In this document: in pieces, positions 24,639-32,913 of the stretch | How the letters are laid out: the number at the start of each line of letters is the position of its first letter | Position numbering within the stretch: position 1 is the stretch's first letter | Assembly (NCBI RefSeq): GCF_003034985.1 | Contig: NZ_PZKG01000027.1 | Coordinates: forward strand, 1 to 46,208 | Direction: 5' to 3' | DNA from: Cereibacter changlensis JA139 | GTDB taxonomy: Bacteria > Pseudomonadota > Alphaproteobacteria > Rhodobacterales > Rhodobacteraceae | Length of the DNA stretch: 46,208 nucleotides | Notes under the pieces: model-generated | Database searches by the model: none | Seen by the model: only the letters and a program-made list of their open reading frames with translations | What the model was told of the DNA's origin: nothing | Position numbers and translations under genes: made by a program

Positions 24639-26150
24639 TCAGCCCCTGGTGAAAGCGATGCGGAAGCTCACCGCTTCCGCCACATGCGGCTGGCGCACCC
24701 CCGGCGATCCGTCGAGATCGGCGATGGTGCGCGCCACCCGCAGCACCCGGTGATAGCCGCGCGCCGAGAGGCCGAAGCGTTCCGCCACCCGCGCCAGCAG
24801 CGTCCTGCCCTCGGCGTCGGGCGTCGCCACCGCTTCCAGCAGCGCGCCCTCGGCCTCGGCATTCACCCGCACCCCCGGCCGCGTGGCGTAGCGCGCCGCC
24901 TGCAGCGCCCGGGCCGCGGCGACCCGAGCCATCACCGTGGCCGAGCTCTCGCCGCCGCCCGGCAGATCGAGATCGGCATAGGCCACCGGCGGCGCCTCGA
25001 CCCGCAGGTCGAAGCGGTCCATCAGCGGGCCGGAGATCCGCCCGAGATATTCCTCGCCGCAGGCCGGCGCCCGGGCGCAGGCGCGCTCCGGCTCGGCCAA
25101 GTGGCCGCATTTGCAGGGATTGGCCGCGGCGATCAGCAGGAAGCGGCAAGGGTAGCGAATATGGGCGTTGGCGCGCGAGACCATGATCTCGCCGGTTTCC
25201 AGCGGCTGGCGTAGGGTTTCCAGCACCGAGCGGGGGAATTCGGGGAATTCGTCCATGAACAGCACGCCGTTATGCGCCAGGCTGATCTCGCCCGGCTTGG
25301 CGCTGCGGCCGCCGCCGACGATGGCGGCCATCGAGGCGGTGTGATGCGGCTCGCGGAACGGCCGCGCCCGGCTGATGCCGCCCTCGGTCAAGAGCCCCGC
25401 GAGCGAGTGGATCATCGAGGTCTCCAGCGCCTCCGCTGCCGAGAGCGGCGGCAGGATGCCGGGCAGCCGGGCGGCGAGCATCGATTTGCCGGAGCCGGGC
25501 GAGCCCACCAGAAGCGCGTGGTGCCGCCCCGCCGCGGCGATCTCCAGCGCGCGTTTGGCGCGTTCCTGGCCCTTCACCTCGGCCATGTCGCGGCCCTGCG
25601 GCGGCAGGATCACCTCGCCCGCTTCGGCCGGGGTCAGCGGCGCCTGGCCGGTGTAATGCCGCACCACCTCGGCCAGCGAGGCCGCGGCCAGTACTTCGGT
25701 CGCGCCGACCCAGGCCGCTTCGGCGCCGCAGGCCTTGGGGCAGAGCAGCGCCCGGTGTTCGGCGGCGGCGGCCATGGCGGCGGGCAGCGCGCCGATCACC
25801 GCGATCAGCCGGCCGTCGAGCGACAGCTCTCCCAGCGCCACCGTCTGCTCGACCTCGTCCTTCGGGATGATCTCCAGCGCCGCCAGCAGCGCCAGGGCGA
25901 TCGGCAGGTCGAAATGCGACCCCTCCTTCGGCAGGTCGGCGGGCGAGAGGTTCACGGTGATCCGTTTCGACGGCAGGGCGATCGCCATGGCGGCGAGGGC
26001 GGCGCGCACCCGTTCGCGCGCCTCCGACACCGCCTTGTCCGGCAGGCCGACCAGGCTGAAGGCGGGCAGCCCGGCGGTGACCGAGCATTGCACCTCCACC
26101 ATCCGGGCCTCCACCCCCTCGAAGGCGACGGTAAAGGCGCGCGCGACCAT
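24639..26150 (-). CDS. comM: ComM/YifB-family Mg-chelatase-like AAA+ ATPase
   Basis: The 503-residue protein belongs to the ComM family; ComM is a hexameric helicase that promotes branch migration in natural transformation. It has an N-terminal Lon-like domain (FEGVEARMVEVQCSVTAGLPAFSLVGLPDKAVSEARER), Walker A GSPGSGKSMLAARLPGILPP, Walker B HNGVLFMDEFPEF and the NPCKCGH...CGEEYLGRISGPLMDRFDL block. The four cysteines in that block are probably zinc-binding. A GGGGGA site precedes the ATG. Whether this organism is transformable cannot be said from one gene. Confidence 0.94.
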   Translation of the reverse strand: MVARAFTVAFEGVEARMVEVQCSVTAGLPAFSLVGLPDKAVSEARERVRAALAAMAIALPSKRITVNLSPADLPKEGSHFDLPIALALLAALEIIPKDEVEQTVALGELSLDGRLIAVIGALPAAMAAAAEHRALLCPKACGAEAAWVGATEVLAAASLAEVVRHYTGQAPLTPAEAGEVILPPQGRDMAEVKGQERAKRALEIAAAGRHHALLVGSPGSGKSMLAARLPGILPPLSAAEALETSMIHSLAGLLTEGGISRARPFREPHHTASMAAIVGGGRSAKPGEISLAHNGVLFMDEFPEFPRSVLETLRQPLETGEIMVSRANAHIRYPCRFLLIAAANPCKCGHLAEPERACARAPACGEEYLGRISGPLMDRFDLRVEAPPVAYADLDLPGGGESSATVMARVAAARALQAARYATRPGVRVNAEAEGALLEAVATPDAEGRTLLARVAERFGLSARGYHRVLRVARTIADLDGSPGVRQPHVAEAVSFRIAFTRG

Positions 26151-26193
26151 GCATTCCCCCGTTTCCCACGGTTAACCGGTAGGGGGCATTGGT

Positions 26194-27057
26194 TTAGGAG
26201 TGGTAAATGGCGACGAACTTCGGCCAGGCTTCCGGATCGGCCAGGGTCTTGTCGCGGCAGAACGGGTTGCAGAAGCCGAAGCGCCGCCCGTCGATTCTCA
26301 GGAAATCGGTGACCGGCTTGCCGGAATAGGGGCAGGTCGCGTTCTCCGACGGGCCCTCCGAGACCGTCGCCGCCAGCGGTTGCGGCCCGGGCCAGGGCCA
26401 GGTCGGGTAGTCGCGGCGGTAGAAGTCCTGCGGCGCGCCCTCGGCCAGGCCCATCGCCCGCCAGCGCCGGAACGAGGGATGCGCCAGATGCGCCGCCACA
26501 TAGGCCGCGGCCTCCGGCCCGACCGGCAGGTTGTAGCCGGCGATCCGCGCCGCGACCGGGGCGAAGAAGGCATCCGCCGCGGAATAGGCGCCGCAGAGCC
26601 AGTCGCCGCCGCTGCGCTCGCGCGCCCAGGCCCAGAGCACCTCCAGCCGGGCCAGATCGGCGAGCACCGCCTCGGTCGGGGCGCAGTCCTCGTAGCTGAC
26701 CCGCAGGTTCATCGGGCAATGGCTGCGCAGCGCGCCGAAGCCCGCGTGCATCTCGGCCGCCAGCGCCCGGGCGATGGCGCGAAGCCCCGGATCGGCGGGC
26801 CAGAGCCCGGCCTCGGGGTGGCGCGAGGCCAGTTCCTCGGCGATGGCGAGGCTCTCGGCCATTGCCGTGCCGTCCGGCAGCCGCAGCGCCGGGACGGTGC
26901 GGGCCGGGAAGAAGCCTTCCAGCAGCTTCGGCAGCGCCTCGGTGTAGAGCCGGGCGCTATGGGTCTGCACCGGGATGCCGAAGGCGTCGAACAGCAGCCA
27001 GCCGCGCAGGCTCCAGCTGGAATAGCTGCGGTCGCCGATGGCGAGGTCGTAGGTCAT
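26194..27057 (-). CDS. Glutathione S-transferase with C-terminal cysteine-rich module
   Basis: The 287-residue protein has two parts. Residues 1-225 form a GST: thioredoxin-like start YDLAIGDRSYSSWSLRGWLL with the SxxS-W-S motif, TVPALRLPDG, and the helix with SAADAFFAPVAARIAGY. The remaining ~60 residues carry CPYSGKPVTDFLRIDGRRFG and FCNPFCRDKT, three cysteines in a C-x(n)-C-x3-C arrangement resembling a treble-clef metal module. GSTs conjugate or reduce using glutathione; the gene for GSH synthesis is two genes away. The tail may bind Zn or steer substrate. A GGAG site precedes the ATG. Confidence 0.88.
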   Translation of the reverse strand: MTYDLAIGDRSYSSWSLRGWLLFDAFGIPVQTHSARLYTEALPKLLEGFFPARTVPALRLPDGTAMAESLAIAEELASRHPEAGLWPADPGLRAIARALAAEMHAGFGALRSHCPMNLRVSYEDCAPTEAVLADLARLEVLWAWARERSGGDWLCGAYSAADAFFAPVAARIAGYNLPVGPEAAAYVAAHLAHPSFRRWRAMGLAEGAPQDFYRRDYPTWPWPGPQPLAATVSEGPSENATCPYSGKPVTDFLRIDGRRFGFCNPFCRDKTLADPEAWPKFVAIYHS

Positions 27058-27131
27058 GGGATGCTCCTGCTTTGCCCGCAGGTTAGCCCCGGCTGCTGCC
27101 GGCGCAAAGCGCGTATTCCTGCGCTGTCACA

Positions 27132-27710
27132 TCACAGGATCTGATTGATCGCCTCGACCGTCCACTGGCCGGCGTCATGGCTCATCCGGGTCAGCGACAG
27201 GGGCTCGATCCGGTGGCCGAAGGCCTGCTGCACCGTCAGCCCCAGCGCCCGCTGCAGCGCGACGAGGATCGGGCCGAAATGCGCCACCACGACGATCTCG
27301 CCGCCGGGATGGTCCATGAGCAGCCCGTCCAGCGCGGCCGTGACCCTTGCCGTCAGATCGTCCCAGCTTTCGCCCCCCGGCGCGCGGCTGGGGCCGGCGT
27401 TCTGCCAGAAGTCGCGGATCCGGTTCGGCGTGCCGGCCTCGATCGCGGCGAAGCTGCGGTCCTCCCAGGCTCCGAAATGGATCTCGCGCAGCCGCGGATC
27501 ATGCGGCAGCCGGCTGCGGCCCTCGGCCAGCCGGTCGGCGGTGGTCGCGGCGCGGCCGAGATCGGAGGAGACCAGCAGCGCCGGGCGGGGCAGGGTGGCC
27601 GAGAGCCGCGCCAGCGCCGCGCTGTCGCCCAGATCGGCCGCGCGGTCGGTCCAGCCCAGCATGGTGCGGGCATGGGTCGGGGCGTGGCGTACGAGATGCA
27701 GCCGGGTCAT
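27132..27710 (-). CDS. Histidine phosphatase family protein (possible alpha-ribazole phosphatase)
   Basis: The 192-residue phosphoglycerate-mutase-like phosphatase has catalytic R-H in LHLVRHAPTHARTMLGW (His9), the FGxWE segment IHFGAWEDRSFAA and the second His in EIVVVAHFGPI. Its ATG overlaps the cobU stop by four bases. CobU and the CobC-type phosphatase act in the same nucleotide-loop assembly of cobalamin, so alpha-ribazole 5'-phosphate phosphatase is the best guess. That function is inferred from context; other small phosphates are possible. The ribosome-binding site lies inside cobU. Confidence 0.82.
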   Translation of the reverse strand: MTRLHLVRHAPTHARTMLGWTDRAADLGDSAALARLSATLPRPALLVSSDLGRAATTADRLAEGRSRLPHDPRLREIHFGAWEDRSFAAIEAGTPNRIRDFWQNAGPSRAPGGESWDDLTARVTAALDGLLMDHPGGEIVVVAHFGPILVALQRALGLTVQQAFGHRIEPLSLTRMSHDAGQWTVEAINQIL

Positions 27711-28270
27711 GCCGCCCCCGCCGGCATCCCGCCCTTCAGCACGATCGGCAGGCCCGCCATCACCCCCAGCACCAGATCGGCCTGGGCCGCGAGTTTCTGG
27801 TTCAGACGGCCCTGTTCGTCGCGAAACCGCCTTGCCAGAACATTTTCGGGAACTATGGACCAGCCCACCTCGTTTGACACCACGACAACAGGCGCCGGAC
27901 AGCGCGCCAGGGCTGTCAGAAGACCCGCAGCTTCGGCCTCCAGGTCGTGCTCGGCAAGCAGATGATTGGTGAGCCAGAGCGTCGCGCAATCCAGCAGGAC
28001 GCAACCGTCGGAGGGAATGCGTGACAGGGCCGAACAGAGATCCAGCGGAGCTTCGACCGTCGTCCATTCCGGACCGCGATCCTGCCGGTGTTGGGCGATT
28101 CGTTTACGCATTTCGTCGTCCCATGCCTCTGCTGTGGCAAGGTAGAAGCGGGGGCGCTGCGTGGCTGTGACCAGATCTTCGGCAAGGCGCGATTTGCCCG
28201 ATCTTGCGCCACCTAACACGACTGTGAGCGGCGGCAATGCCGCCCCGGTCAAATCGTGTGATCCAGACAT
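27707..28270 (-). CDS. cobU: Bifunctional adenosylcobinamide kinase/guanylyltransferase
   Basis: The 187-residue enzyme phosphorylates adenosylcobinamide and transfers GMP to it. The P-loop is LGGARSGKSRLAED near residue 16. EMRKRIAQHRQDRGPEW contains the RIxxHR segment with the guanylylated His, and VVVSNEVGWSIVPENVLAR is the conserved acidic and Glu/Asn block. The ATG at 28270 is chosen because MSGSHDL directly precedes the domain; its ribosome-binding site is weak (GGGAT). The start codon lies inside the promoter of the divergent rpoH2 gene, so the two expression signals overlap. No other cobalamin genes are visible nearby. Confidence 0.93.
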   Translation of the reverse strand: MSGSHDLTGAALPPLTVVLGGARSGKSRLAEDLVTATQRPRFYLATAEAWDDEMRKRIAQHRQDRGPEWTTVEAPLDLCSALSRIPSDGCVLLDCATLWLTNHLLAEHDLEAEAAGLLTALARCPAPVVVVSNEVGWSIVPENVLARRFRDEQGRLNQKLAAQADLVLGVMAGLPIVLKGGMPAGAA

Positions 28271-28288
28271 AGGTTTATCCCGTAATAT
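28259..28288 (+). promoter_or_regulatory. Candidate sigma-E (RpoE/ChrR-type) promoter of rpoH2
   Basis: TGATCC (28259-28264) is followed after exactly 18 bases by TAATAT (28283-28288), with the rpoH2 ATG 37 bases further on. TGATCC with a -10 about 18 bases later resembles the promoter described for the singlet-oxygen-responsive sigma E of Rhodobacter sphaeroides, whose known targets include rpoH2. The element overlaps the divergent cobU start codon (28268-28270). Confidence 0.65.
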
Positions 28289-28324
28289 GGTTCGTGACGC
28301 GTATAGGGTCGACAGGGGGTCGTG

Positions 28325-29203
28325 ATGGCACTGGACGGATATACCGATCAAAAGATGTCCCGCCAAGCAATGAAGGCGGAGCTTCTGGATGCAGAGACCG
28401 AGCTGCGGCTAGCCTATGCCTGGCGCGACCAGCGCGACGAGGCGGCGCTGCATCGGCTGATCACCGCCTATATGCGGTTGGCGATCTCGATGGCCTCGAA
28501 ATTCCGCCGCTACGGCGCGCCGATGAACGACCTGATCCAGGAAGCCTCGCTGGGGCTGATGAAGGCCGCCGACAAGTTCGACCCGGACCGCGGGGTGCGC
28601 TTTTCCACCTATGCCGTCTGGTGGATCAAGGCCTCGATCCAGGATTACGTGATGCGCAACTGGTCGATGGTGCGCACCGGCTCCACCTCCAGCCAGAAGG
28701 CGCTGTTCTTCAACATGCGCCGGGTCCAGGCGAGGCTGGAGCGCGAGGCGAGCCAGCGCGGCGAGACGCTCGACGGCCACCAGTTGCGCGAGATGATCGC
28801 GCATGATGTGGGCGTGCCGCTGGCGGATGTCGAGATGATGGAGGGCCGGCTTTCGGGGTCGGACTATTCGCTGAACGCCACGCAATCCTCTGACGACGAG
28901 GGGCGCGAATGGATCGACGCGCTGGAGGATGACTCGGCGCAGGCCGCCGAGGTGGTCGAGGGGACGCATGACGCGGCCCGGCTGCGCGACTGGCTGGTGA
29001 CGGCGATGGGCCAGCTGAACCCCCGCGAACGCTTCATCGTGACCGAGCGCAAGCTGCGCGACGCGCCCCGCACCCTCGAGGCGCTGGGCGAGGAGCTGGG
29101 GCTGTCGAAGGAACGCGTGCGGCAGCTGGAGGCGGCGGCCTTCGGCAAGATGCGCCGAAGCCTTGAAGCGCAGTCGCGCGAGGTGCATCACTTCCTGCTA
29201 TGA
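28325..29203 (+). CDS. rpoH2: Alternative sigma factor RpoH (RpoH2-type, sigma-32 family)
   Basis: The 292-residue sigma-70 family protein has region 2 DLIQEASLGLMKAADKFDPDRGVRFSTYAVWWIKASIQDYVMRNW, the -10 recognition block. The RpoH box QKALFFNMR (residues 124-132) identifies sigma-32. Region 4 includes LNPRERFIVTERKLRD and LGLSKERVRQLEAAAFGKMR, the -35 helix. In Rhodobacter relatives a second RpoH, controlled by sigma E, directs the photo-oxidative and general stress response; the TGATCC promoter upstream supports that type here. The start is the ATG at 28325 with AGGGGG five bases before; a GTG lies one codon upstream. The ChaN gene overlaps its stop (ATGA). Confidence 0.93.
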   Translation: MALDGYTDQKMSRQAMKAELLDAETELRLAYAWRDQRDEAALHRLITAYMRLAISMASKFRRYGAPMNDLIQEASLGLMKAADKFDPDRGVRFSTYAVWWIKASIQDYVMRNWSMVRTGSTSSQKALFFNMRRVQARLEREASQRGETLDGHQLREMIAHDVGVPLADVEMMEGRLSGSDYSLNATQSSDDEGREWIDALEDDSAQAAEVVEGTHDAARLRDWLVTAMGQLNPRERFIVTERKLRDAPRTLEALGEELGLSKERVRQLEAAAFGKMRRSLEAQSREVHHFLL

Positions 29204-30009
29204 AATGGCTCTCCTTCCTCGGCGCGCTGGCTTTCGCCTCGCCAGCCGCGGCCGAGCGGATCTCGGCCTCGGACCTGCGGCGGTTGCCGCCGGCCGATGT
29301 GGTGATCCTGGGCGAGGTGCATGACAATCCGCTGCACCACCAGCACCAGGCGCTGGCCGTTGCGGCGCTGCGACCCTCCGCGCTGGTCTTCGAGATGCTG
29401 ACCCCGGAAAAAGCCGAAGCGGTGACGCCTGCGCTGCGCGGCGACGCCGAGGCGCTGTCGCGGGCGCTGGACTGGGACGAATCCGGCTGGCCCGCCTTCT
29501 CGATGTATCACCCGATCCTCCTCGCCGCGCCGGCGGCGCAGGTCTTCGGCGGCGACGTGCCGCGCGACCGGCTGCGCCTTTCGGTGAGTGACGGTGCCGG
29601 CGCGGCCTTCGGCGACGGCGCGGCGCGCTACGGGCTGGCGGCGGCGCTGCCCGACACCGAGCAGGCGGCGCGGGAGGAGGAGCAGCGCGTGGCGCATTGC
29701 GATGCCCTGCCAGCCGAGCTGCTGCCCGGCATGGTCGAGGCGCAGCGCCTGCGCGACGCGGCTCTGGCGCGGGCGGTGATCGAGGCCCATGCGGCGACCG
29801 GCGGCCCGGTGGCGGTGATCACCGGCAGCGGCCATGCCCGCCGCGACCGGGGCGTGCCCGCCGCGCTGGCCCTCGCCGCGCCGGAGCTTTCGGTGCTGTC
29901 GGTCGGCCAGCTGGAGGAGGATCCCGGCGCCTCCGCCCCCTTCGACCTCTGGGTGGTCACCAGCCCGGCGCAGCGCGACGATCCCTGCGCGGCGCTGCTG
30001 GGCCGCTAA
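29200..30009 (+). CDS. ChaN-family protein (heme/iron-associated, DUF399)
   Basis: The 269-residue protein has a signal sequence (MKWLSFLGALAFASPAAA) and the ChaN motifs VVILGEVHDNPLHHQHQALA, LVFEMLTPEKAEAV and the C-terminal VITGSGHARRDRGVPAAL. ChaN of Campylobacter binds cofacial heme; here there is no lipobox Cys, so it is likely secreted to the periplasm. It is coupled to rpoH2 by ATGA overlap, so it should be induced with the sigma factor under oxidative stress. A link between heme or iron handling and that stress is inference. Confidence 0.88.
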   Translation: MKWLSFLGALAFASPAAAERISASDLRRLPPADVVILGEVHDNPLHHQHQALAVAALRPSALVFEMLTPEKAEAVTPALRGDAEALSRALDWDESGWPAFSMYHPILLAAPAAQVFGGDVPRDRLRLSVSDGAGAAFGDGAARYGLAAALPDTEQAAREEEQRVAHCDALPAELLPGMVEAQRLRDAALARAVIEAHAATGGPVAVITGSGHARRDRGVPAALALAAPELSVLSVGQLEEDPGASAPFDLWVVTSPAQRDDPCAALLGR

Positions 30010-30027
30010 GGGCCCGGTGGAGGGCCC
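30010..30027. repeat. GGGCCC-N6-GGGCCC inverted repeat after chaN
   Basis: Two GGGCCC blocks (30010-30015 and 30022-30027) lie immediately after the chaN stop and can pair as a GC-rich hairpin. Each block is also a palindrome, and GGGCCCGG is a direct repeat. There is no T-run, so any terminator function is uncertain. Confidence 0.35.
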
Positions 30028-30037
30028 GGTCTAGGGA

Positions 30038-30066
30038 TTGAACCTTGCGCCGCGGGCTCCTACACC
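30038..30066 (+). promoter_or_regulatory. Candidate coaBC promoter
   Basis: TTGAAC (30038-30043) is followed after 17 bases by TACACC (30061-30066), 27 bases before the coaBC ATG at 30093. The -35 is strong and the -10 weak, a common pattern in this genus group. Confidence 0.45.
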
Positions 30067-30092
30067 TGAGCCTCTGGCTTCGGAGGGCGGCG

Positions 30093-31283
30093 ATGCTTGC
30101 GGGAAAACGCATTCTTCTCATCATCGGCGGCGGCATCGCGGCCTACAAGTCGCTCGACCTGATCCGGCGGCTGCGCGAGCGCGGCGCCGCGGTGACCCCG
30201 GTGCTGACCCGGGCGGCGGCCGAATTCGTGACGCCGCTCTCGGTCTCGGCGCTGGCGGGGCAGAAGGTCTTCACCGAGCTCTTCGATCTGACCGACGAGG
30301 CCGAGATGGGGCATATCCAGCTCAGCCGCTCCGCCGATCTGATCGTGATCGCCCCGGCGACCGCGGATCTTCTGGCGAAGATGGCGCAGGGGCGGGCCGA
30401 CGATCTCGCCTCCACCCTTCTGCTCGCGACCGACACCGAGGTTCTGGCTGCCCCGGCAATGAACGTGCGGATGTGGCGGCACCCGGCGACGCAGCGCAAT
30501 CTCGCGGTGCTGCGTGGCGACGGGCTGCGCGAGGTCGGGCCGAACGAGGGCGACATGGCCTGCGGCGAATACGGCCCGGGCCGGATGGCCGAGCCCCTGG
30601 AGATCGTCGCGGCGGTGGAAGCCTATTTCACCGCCGGGCCGCTGACCGGCAGGCATGTGCTCGTCACCTCGGGCCCCACGCATGAGCCGATCGACCCGGT
30701 GCGCTACATCGCCAACCGCTCTTCCGGGGCGCAGGGCACGGCGCTGGCTGCGGCGCTCCGCGATCTGGGCGCGCGGGTGACCTTCGTCACCGGCCCGGCT
30801 TCCGTGCCGCCGCCTTCGGGGGTGACCGTCGTGCCGGTCGAGACCGCGCGCGAGATGCTTTCGGCGGTCGAGGCGGCGCTGCCCGCCGATGCCGCCATCT
30901 TCGCCGCGGCGGTGGCCGACTGGCGGGTGGCGAATGCCGGAAGCTCGAAGATGAAGAAGGGCGGGGGCGGGCTGCAGCTCGACTTCGCCGAGAACCCGGA
31001 CATTCTGGCCACCGTCTCGGCCATGGGCGCCGGGCGGCCGGCGCTGGTGGTGGGCTTTGCCGCCGAGACCGACGATGTGCTGGCCCATGCCACCGCCAAG
31101 CGGCTGCGCAAGGGCTGTGACTGGATCGTGGCGAATGACGTCTCGCCCGCCACCGGCATCATGGGCGGGCGCGAGAATGCGGTGACGCTGATCACCGCAG
31201 AGGGCGCCGAGGATTGGCCGCGGATGAGCAAGCAGGCCGTGGCAGAGAAGCTCGCGGCGCGGATCGCCACGGTGATCGCATGA
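30093..31283 (+). CDS. coaBC: Bifunctional phosphopantothenoylcysteine decarboxylase / phosphopantothenate-cysteine ligase
   Basis: The 396-residue fusion carries two successive steps of coenzyme A synthesis. The N-terminal CoaC flavoprotein domain has [42 protein letters not shown], with [11 protein letters not shown] holding the P-A-M-N motif and [14 protein letters not shown] the catalytic-cysteine lid. The C-terminal CoaB domain starts [29 protein letters not shown] and has AAAVADWR and [11 protein letters not shown]. The ATG at 30093 has GGAGGG upstream. Length and motifs are complete. Confidence 0.96.
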   Translation: MLAGKRILLIIGGGIAAYKSLDLIRRLRERGAAVTPVLTRAAAEFVTPLSVSALAGQKVFTELFDLTDEAEMGHIQLSRSADLIVIAPATADLLAKMAQGRADDLASTLLLATDTEVLAAPAMNVRMWRHPATQRNLAVLRGDGLREVGPNEGDMACGEYGPGRMAEPLEIVAAVEAYFTAGPLTGRHVLVTSGPTHEPIDPVRYIANRSSGAQGTALAAALRDLGARVTFVTGPASVPPPSGVTVVPVETAREMLSAVEAALPADAAIFAAAVADWRVANAGSSKMKKGGGGLQLDFAENPDILATVSAMGAGRPALVVGFAAETDDVLAHATAKRLRKGCDWIVANDVSPATGIMGGRENAVTLITAEGAEDWPRMSKQAVAEKLAARIATVIA

Positions 31284-31307
31284 GGCGGGCCTGCGCCTCC
31301 GGCGGGC

Positions 31308-31328
31308 GTATTTTTTCCAGGAAGAAAC
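31308..31328 (+). repeat. Dispersed intergenic element, copy 2 (GTATTT-N3-CCAGGAAGAA)
   Basis: GTATTTTTTCCAGGAAGAAA follows GCCTCCGGCGGGC in the 58-base gap between coaBC and dut. It matches the minus-strand element at 11566-11587 in both conserved blocks. It lies just upstream of the dut ribosome-binding site (GGGAGGGG). Confidence 0.5.
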
Positions 31329-31341
31329 GGGAGGGGCGGGC

Positions 31342-31809
31342 ATGAGGCCGGTGCTGCGGGTGCTCTGGGAAGATTGGGCCGACCGGGCTCTGGGTCTGCC
31401 GCGCTACGAAACGGCGGGCGCGGCCGGGGCCGACCTGCGCGCCAACCTGCCCGAGACGCAGCGCGGGGCAGGGCTGGAGCTTGCGCCGATGCAGCGGATG
31501 GTGGTCCCGACCGGGCTGCGGCTGGAGATCCCCGAGGGGTTCGAGGCGCAGATCCGCCCGCGCTCGGGGCTGGCGCTGAAGCACGGGCTGACGGTGCCGA
31601 ACACGCCGGGCACCATCGACAGCGATTATCGCGGCCCGCTGGGGGTGCTGCTGATCAACCTCGGCACCGAGCCCTATCGCGTCGCCCATGGCGACCGGAT
31701 CGCGCAGATGGTCGTGGCGCCGGTGGTGCAGGCCGACTTCCTGACGGTGGAGGATCTGGGCCAGACCGCGCGCGGCGCGGGGGGCTTCGGCTCCACCGGG
31801 AAGGGCTGA
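31342..31809 (+). CDS. dut: dUTP diphosphatase (trimeric)
   Basis: The 155-residue enzyme hydrolyses dUTP to dUMP, preventing uracil incorporation and feeding thymidylate synthesis. The five dUTPase motifs are in order: [57 protein letters not shown] and [10 protein letters not shown]. It follows coaBC in the same direction, a pairing found in many bacteria. The ATG is preceded by GGGAGGGG. It has no unusual features. Confidence 0.96.
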   Translation: MRPVLRVLWEDWADRALGLPRYETAGAAGADLRANLPETQRGAGLELAPMQRMVVPTGLRLEIPEGFEAQIRPRSGLALKHGLTVPNTPGTIDSDYRGPLGVLLINLGTEPYRVAHGDRIAQMVVAPVVQADFLTVEDLGQTARGAGGFGSTGKG

Positions 31810-31812
31810 GCG

Positions 31813-32850
31813 GTGCTGATGGTCTTCGTCCTGGCCGGGGCGCTCTGGGCGGTCGGCTGGGCGCTGAAGACGCCCTTGCGGCTGCGCTGGGGCATGATCC
31901 TCGCGCTCTGGCTCGGCGTCGTGGCGGGGCATCTGCTGCTGCCCGAAGGCCATCCCCTGCGCATGGCGACCGGAGAGCGGGCGGAGGTCTGGCTGGCGGT
32001 GGGCGTCGTCGCGCTGGTCGCGGCGCTCTACCGCGCCGGGCTGACCCGGCTGAAGCGGCGGGTGGCGGCGCGGACCACGCCTGACAAGCCCGGCGCCTTC
32101 CGTCCGGCGGAGCTGGAGCGTTACGCCCGTCACATCATGCTGCGCGAGATCGGCGGGCCGGGGCAGCGGCGGCTGAAGGATGCGAAGGTGCTGGTGGTGG
32201 GGGCAGGCGGGCTCGGCTCGCCGGCGCTGCTCTATCTTGCGGCCTCGGGCGTGGGGACCATCGGCGTGATCGACGGCGACCGGGTGGAGAATTCCAACCT
32301 GCAGCGGCAGGTGATCCACACCGATGCGCGGATCGGCCTGCCCAAGGTGGCCTCCGCCGAGGTGCAGATGCGGGCGCTGAACCCCTTCATCGAGGTGCGC
32401 CCCTATCACCGCGACCTGACCGAGGAGACGGCGGCGGGGCTCCTCGCCGAGTACGACCTGATCCTCGACGGCACCGACAATTTCGACACGCGCTATCTGG
32501 TGAACCGGGCCGCGGTGGCGGCGGGCAAGCCGCTGATCGCCGGGGCCATCGCGCAATGGGAGGGGCAGGTGAGCCTCTACGATCCCGCGCGGGGCGGGCC
32601 CTGTTTCGAATGCGTCTTCCCGGTGCGGCCCGCGCCGGGCCTCGTGCCCTCCTGCGCCGAGGCGGGGGTGGCGGCGCCGCTGCCGGGGGTGGTCGGCTCG
32701 ATGATGGCCGTGGAGGCAGTGAAACATCTGACCGGGGCCGGGGCCAGCCTGCGCGGGGCGGTGGTGATCTATGACGCGCTCTGGGGCGAGACCCGGCGCA
32801 TCGCGACCAAGCCGCGCCCCGGCTGCCCGGTCTGCGGCGGCCACGGCTGA
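31813..32850 (+). CDS. MoeB/ThiF/HesA-family adenylyltransferase with N-terminal membrane segments
   Basis: The 345-residue protein has about 85 residues with two or three membrane helices (VFVLAGALWAVGWAL; LRWGMILALWLGVVAGHLLL; VWLAVGVVALVAALY), then a ThiF domain. The domain starts LERYARHIMLREIGGPGQ and has the ATP motif GAGGLGSPALLYLAASGVGTIGVID, NLQRQVIH and LDGTDNFDTRYLVN. Two CxxC pairs (CFEC, CPVC) should bind zinc. It would adenylate the C-terminus of MoaD- or ThiS-like sulfur carriers for molybdopterin or thiamine synthesis. The start is GTG at 31813; an ATG at 31819 is alternative. The membrane tether is unlike E. coli MoeB. Confidence 0.9.
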   Translation: MLMVFVLAGALWAVGWALKTPLRLRWGMILALWLGVVAGHLLLPEGHPLRMATGERAEVWLAVGVVALVAALYRAGLTRLKRRVAARTTPDKPGAFRPAELERYARHIMLREIGGPGQRRLKDAKVLVVGAGGLGSPALLYLAASGVGTIGVIDGDRVENSNLQRQVIHTDARIGLPKVASAEVQMRALNPFIEVRPYHRDLTEETAAGLLAEYDLILDGTDNFDTRYLVNRAAVAAGKPLIAGAIAQWEGQVSLYDPARGGPCFECVFPVRPAPGLVPSCAEAGVAAPLPGVVGSMMAVEAVKHLTGAGASLRGAVVIYDALWGETRRIATKPRPGCPVCGGHG

Positions 32851-32854
32851 CCGC

Positions 32855-32884
32855 TGGACAGCGCCAAGCCCTGCGGCGTAACCT
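32855..32884 (+). promoter_or_regulatory. Candidate promoter of the substrate-binding protein gene
   Basis: TGGACA (32855-32860) is followed after 18 bases by TAACCT (32879-32884), 29 bases before the ATG at 32914. The match is reasonable and untested. Confidence 0.4.
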
Positions 32885-32913
32885 CGCCGCGTCCCCCGCA
32901 ACGGAGCTTGCCC

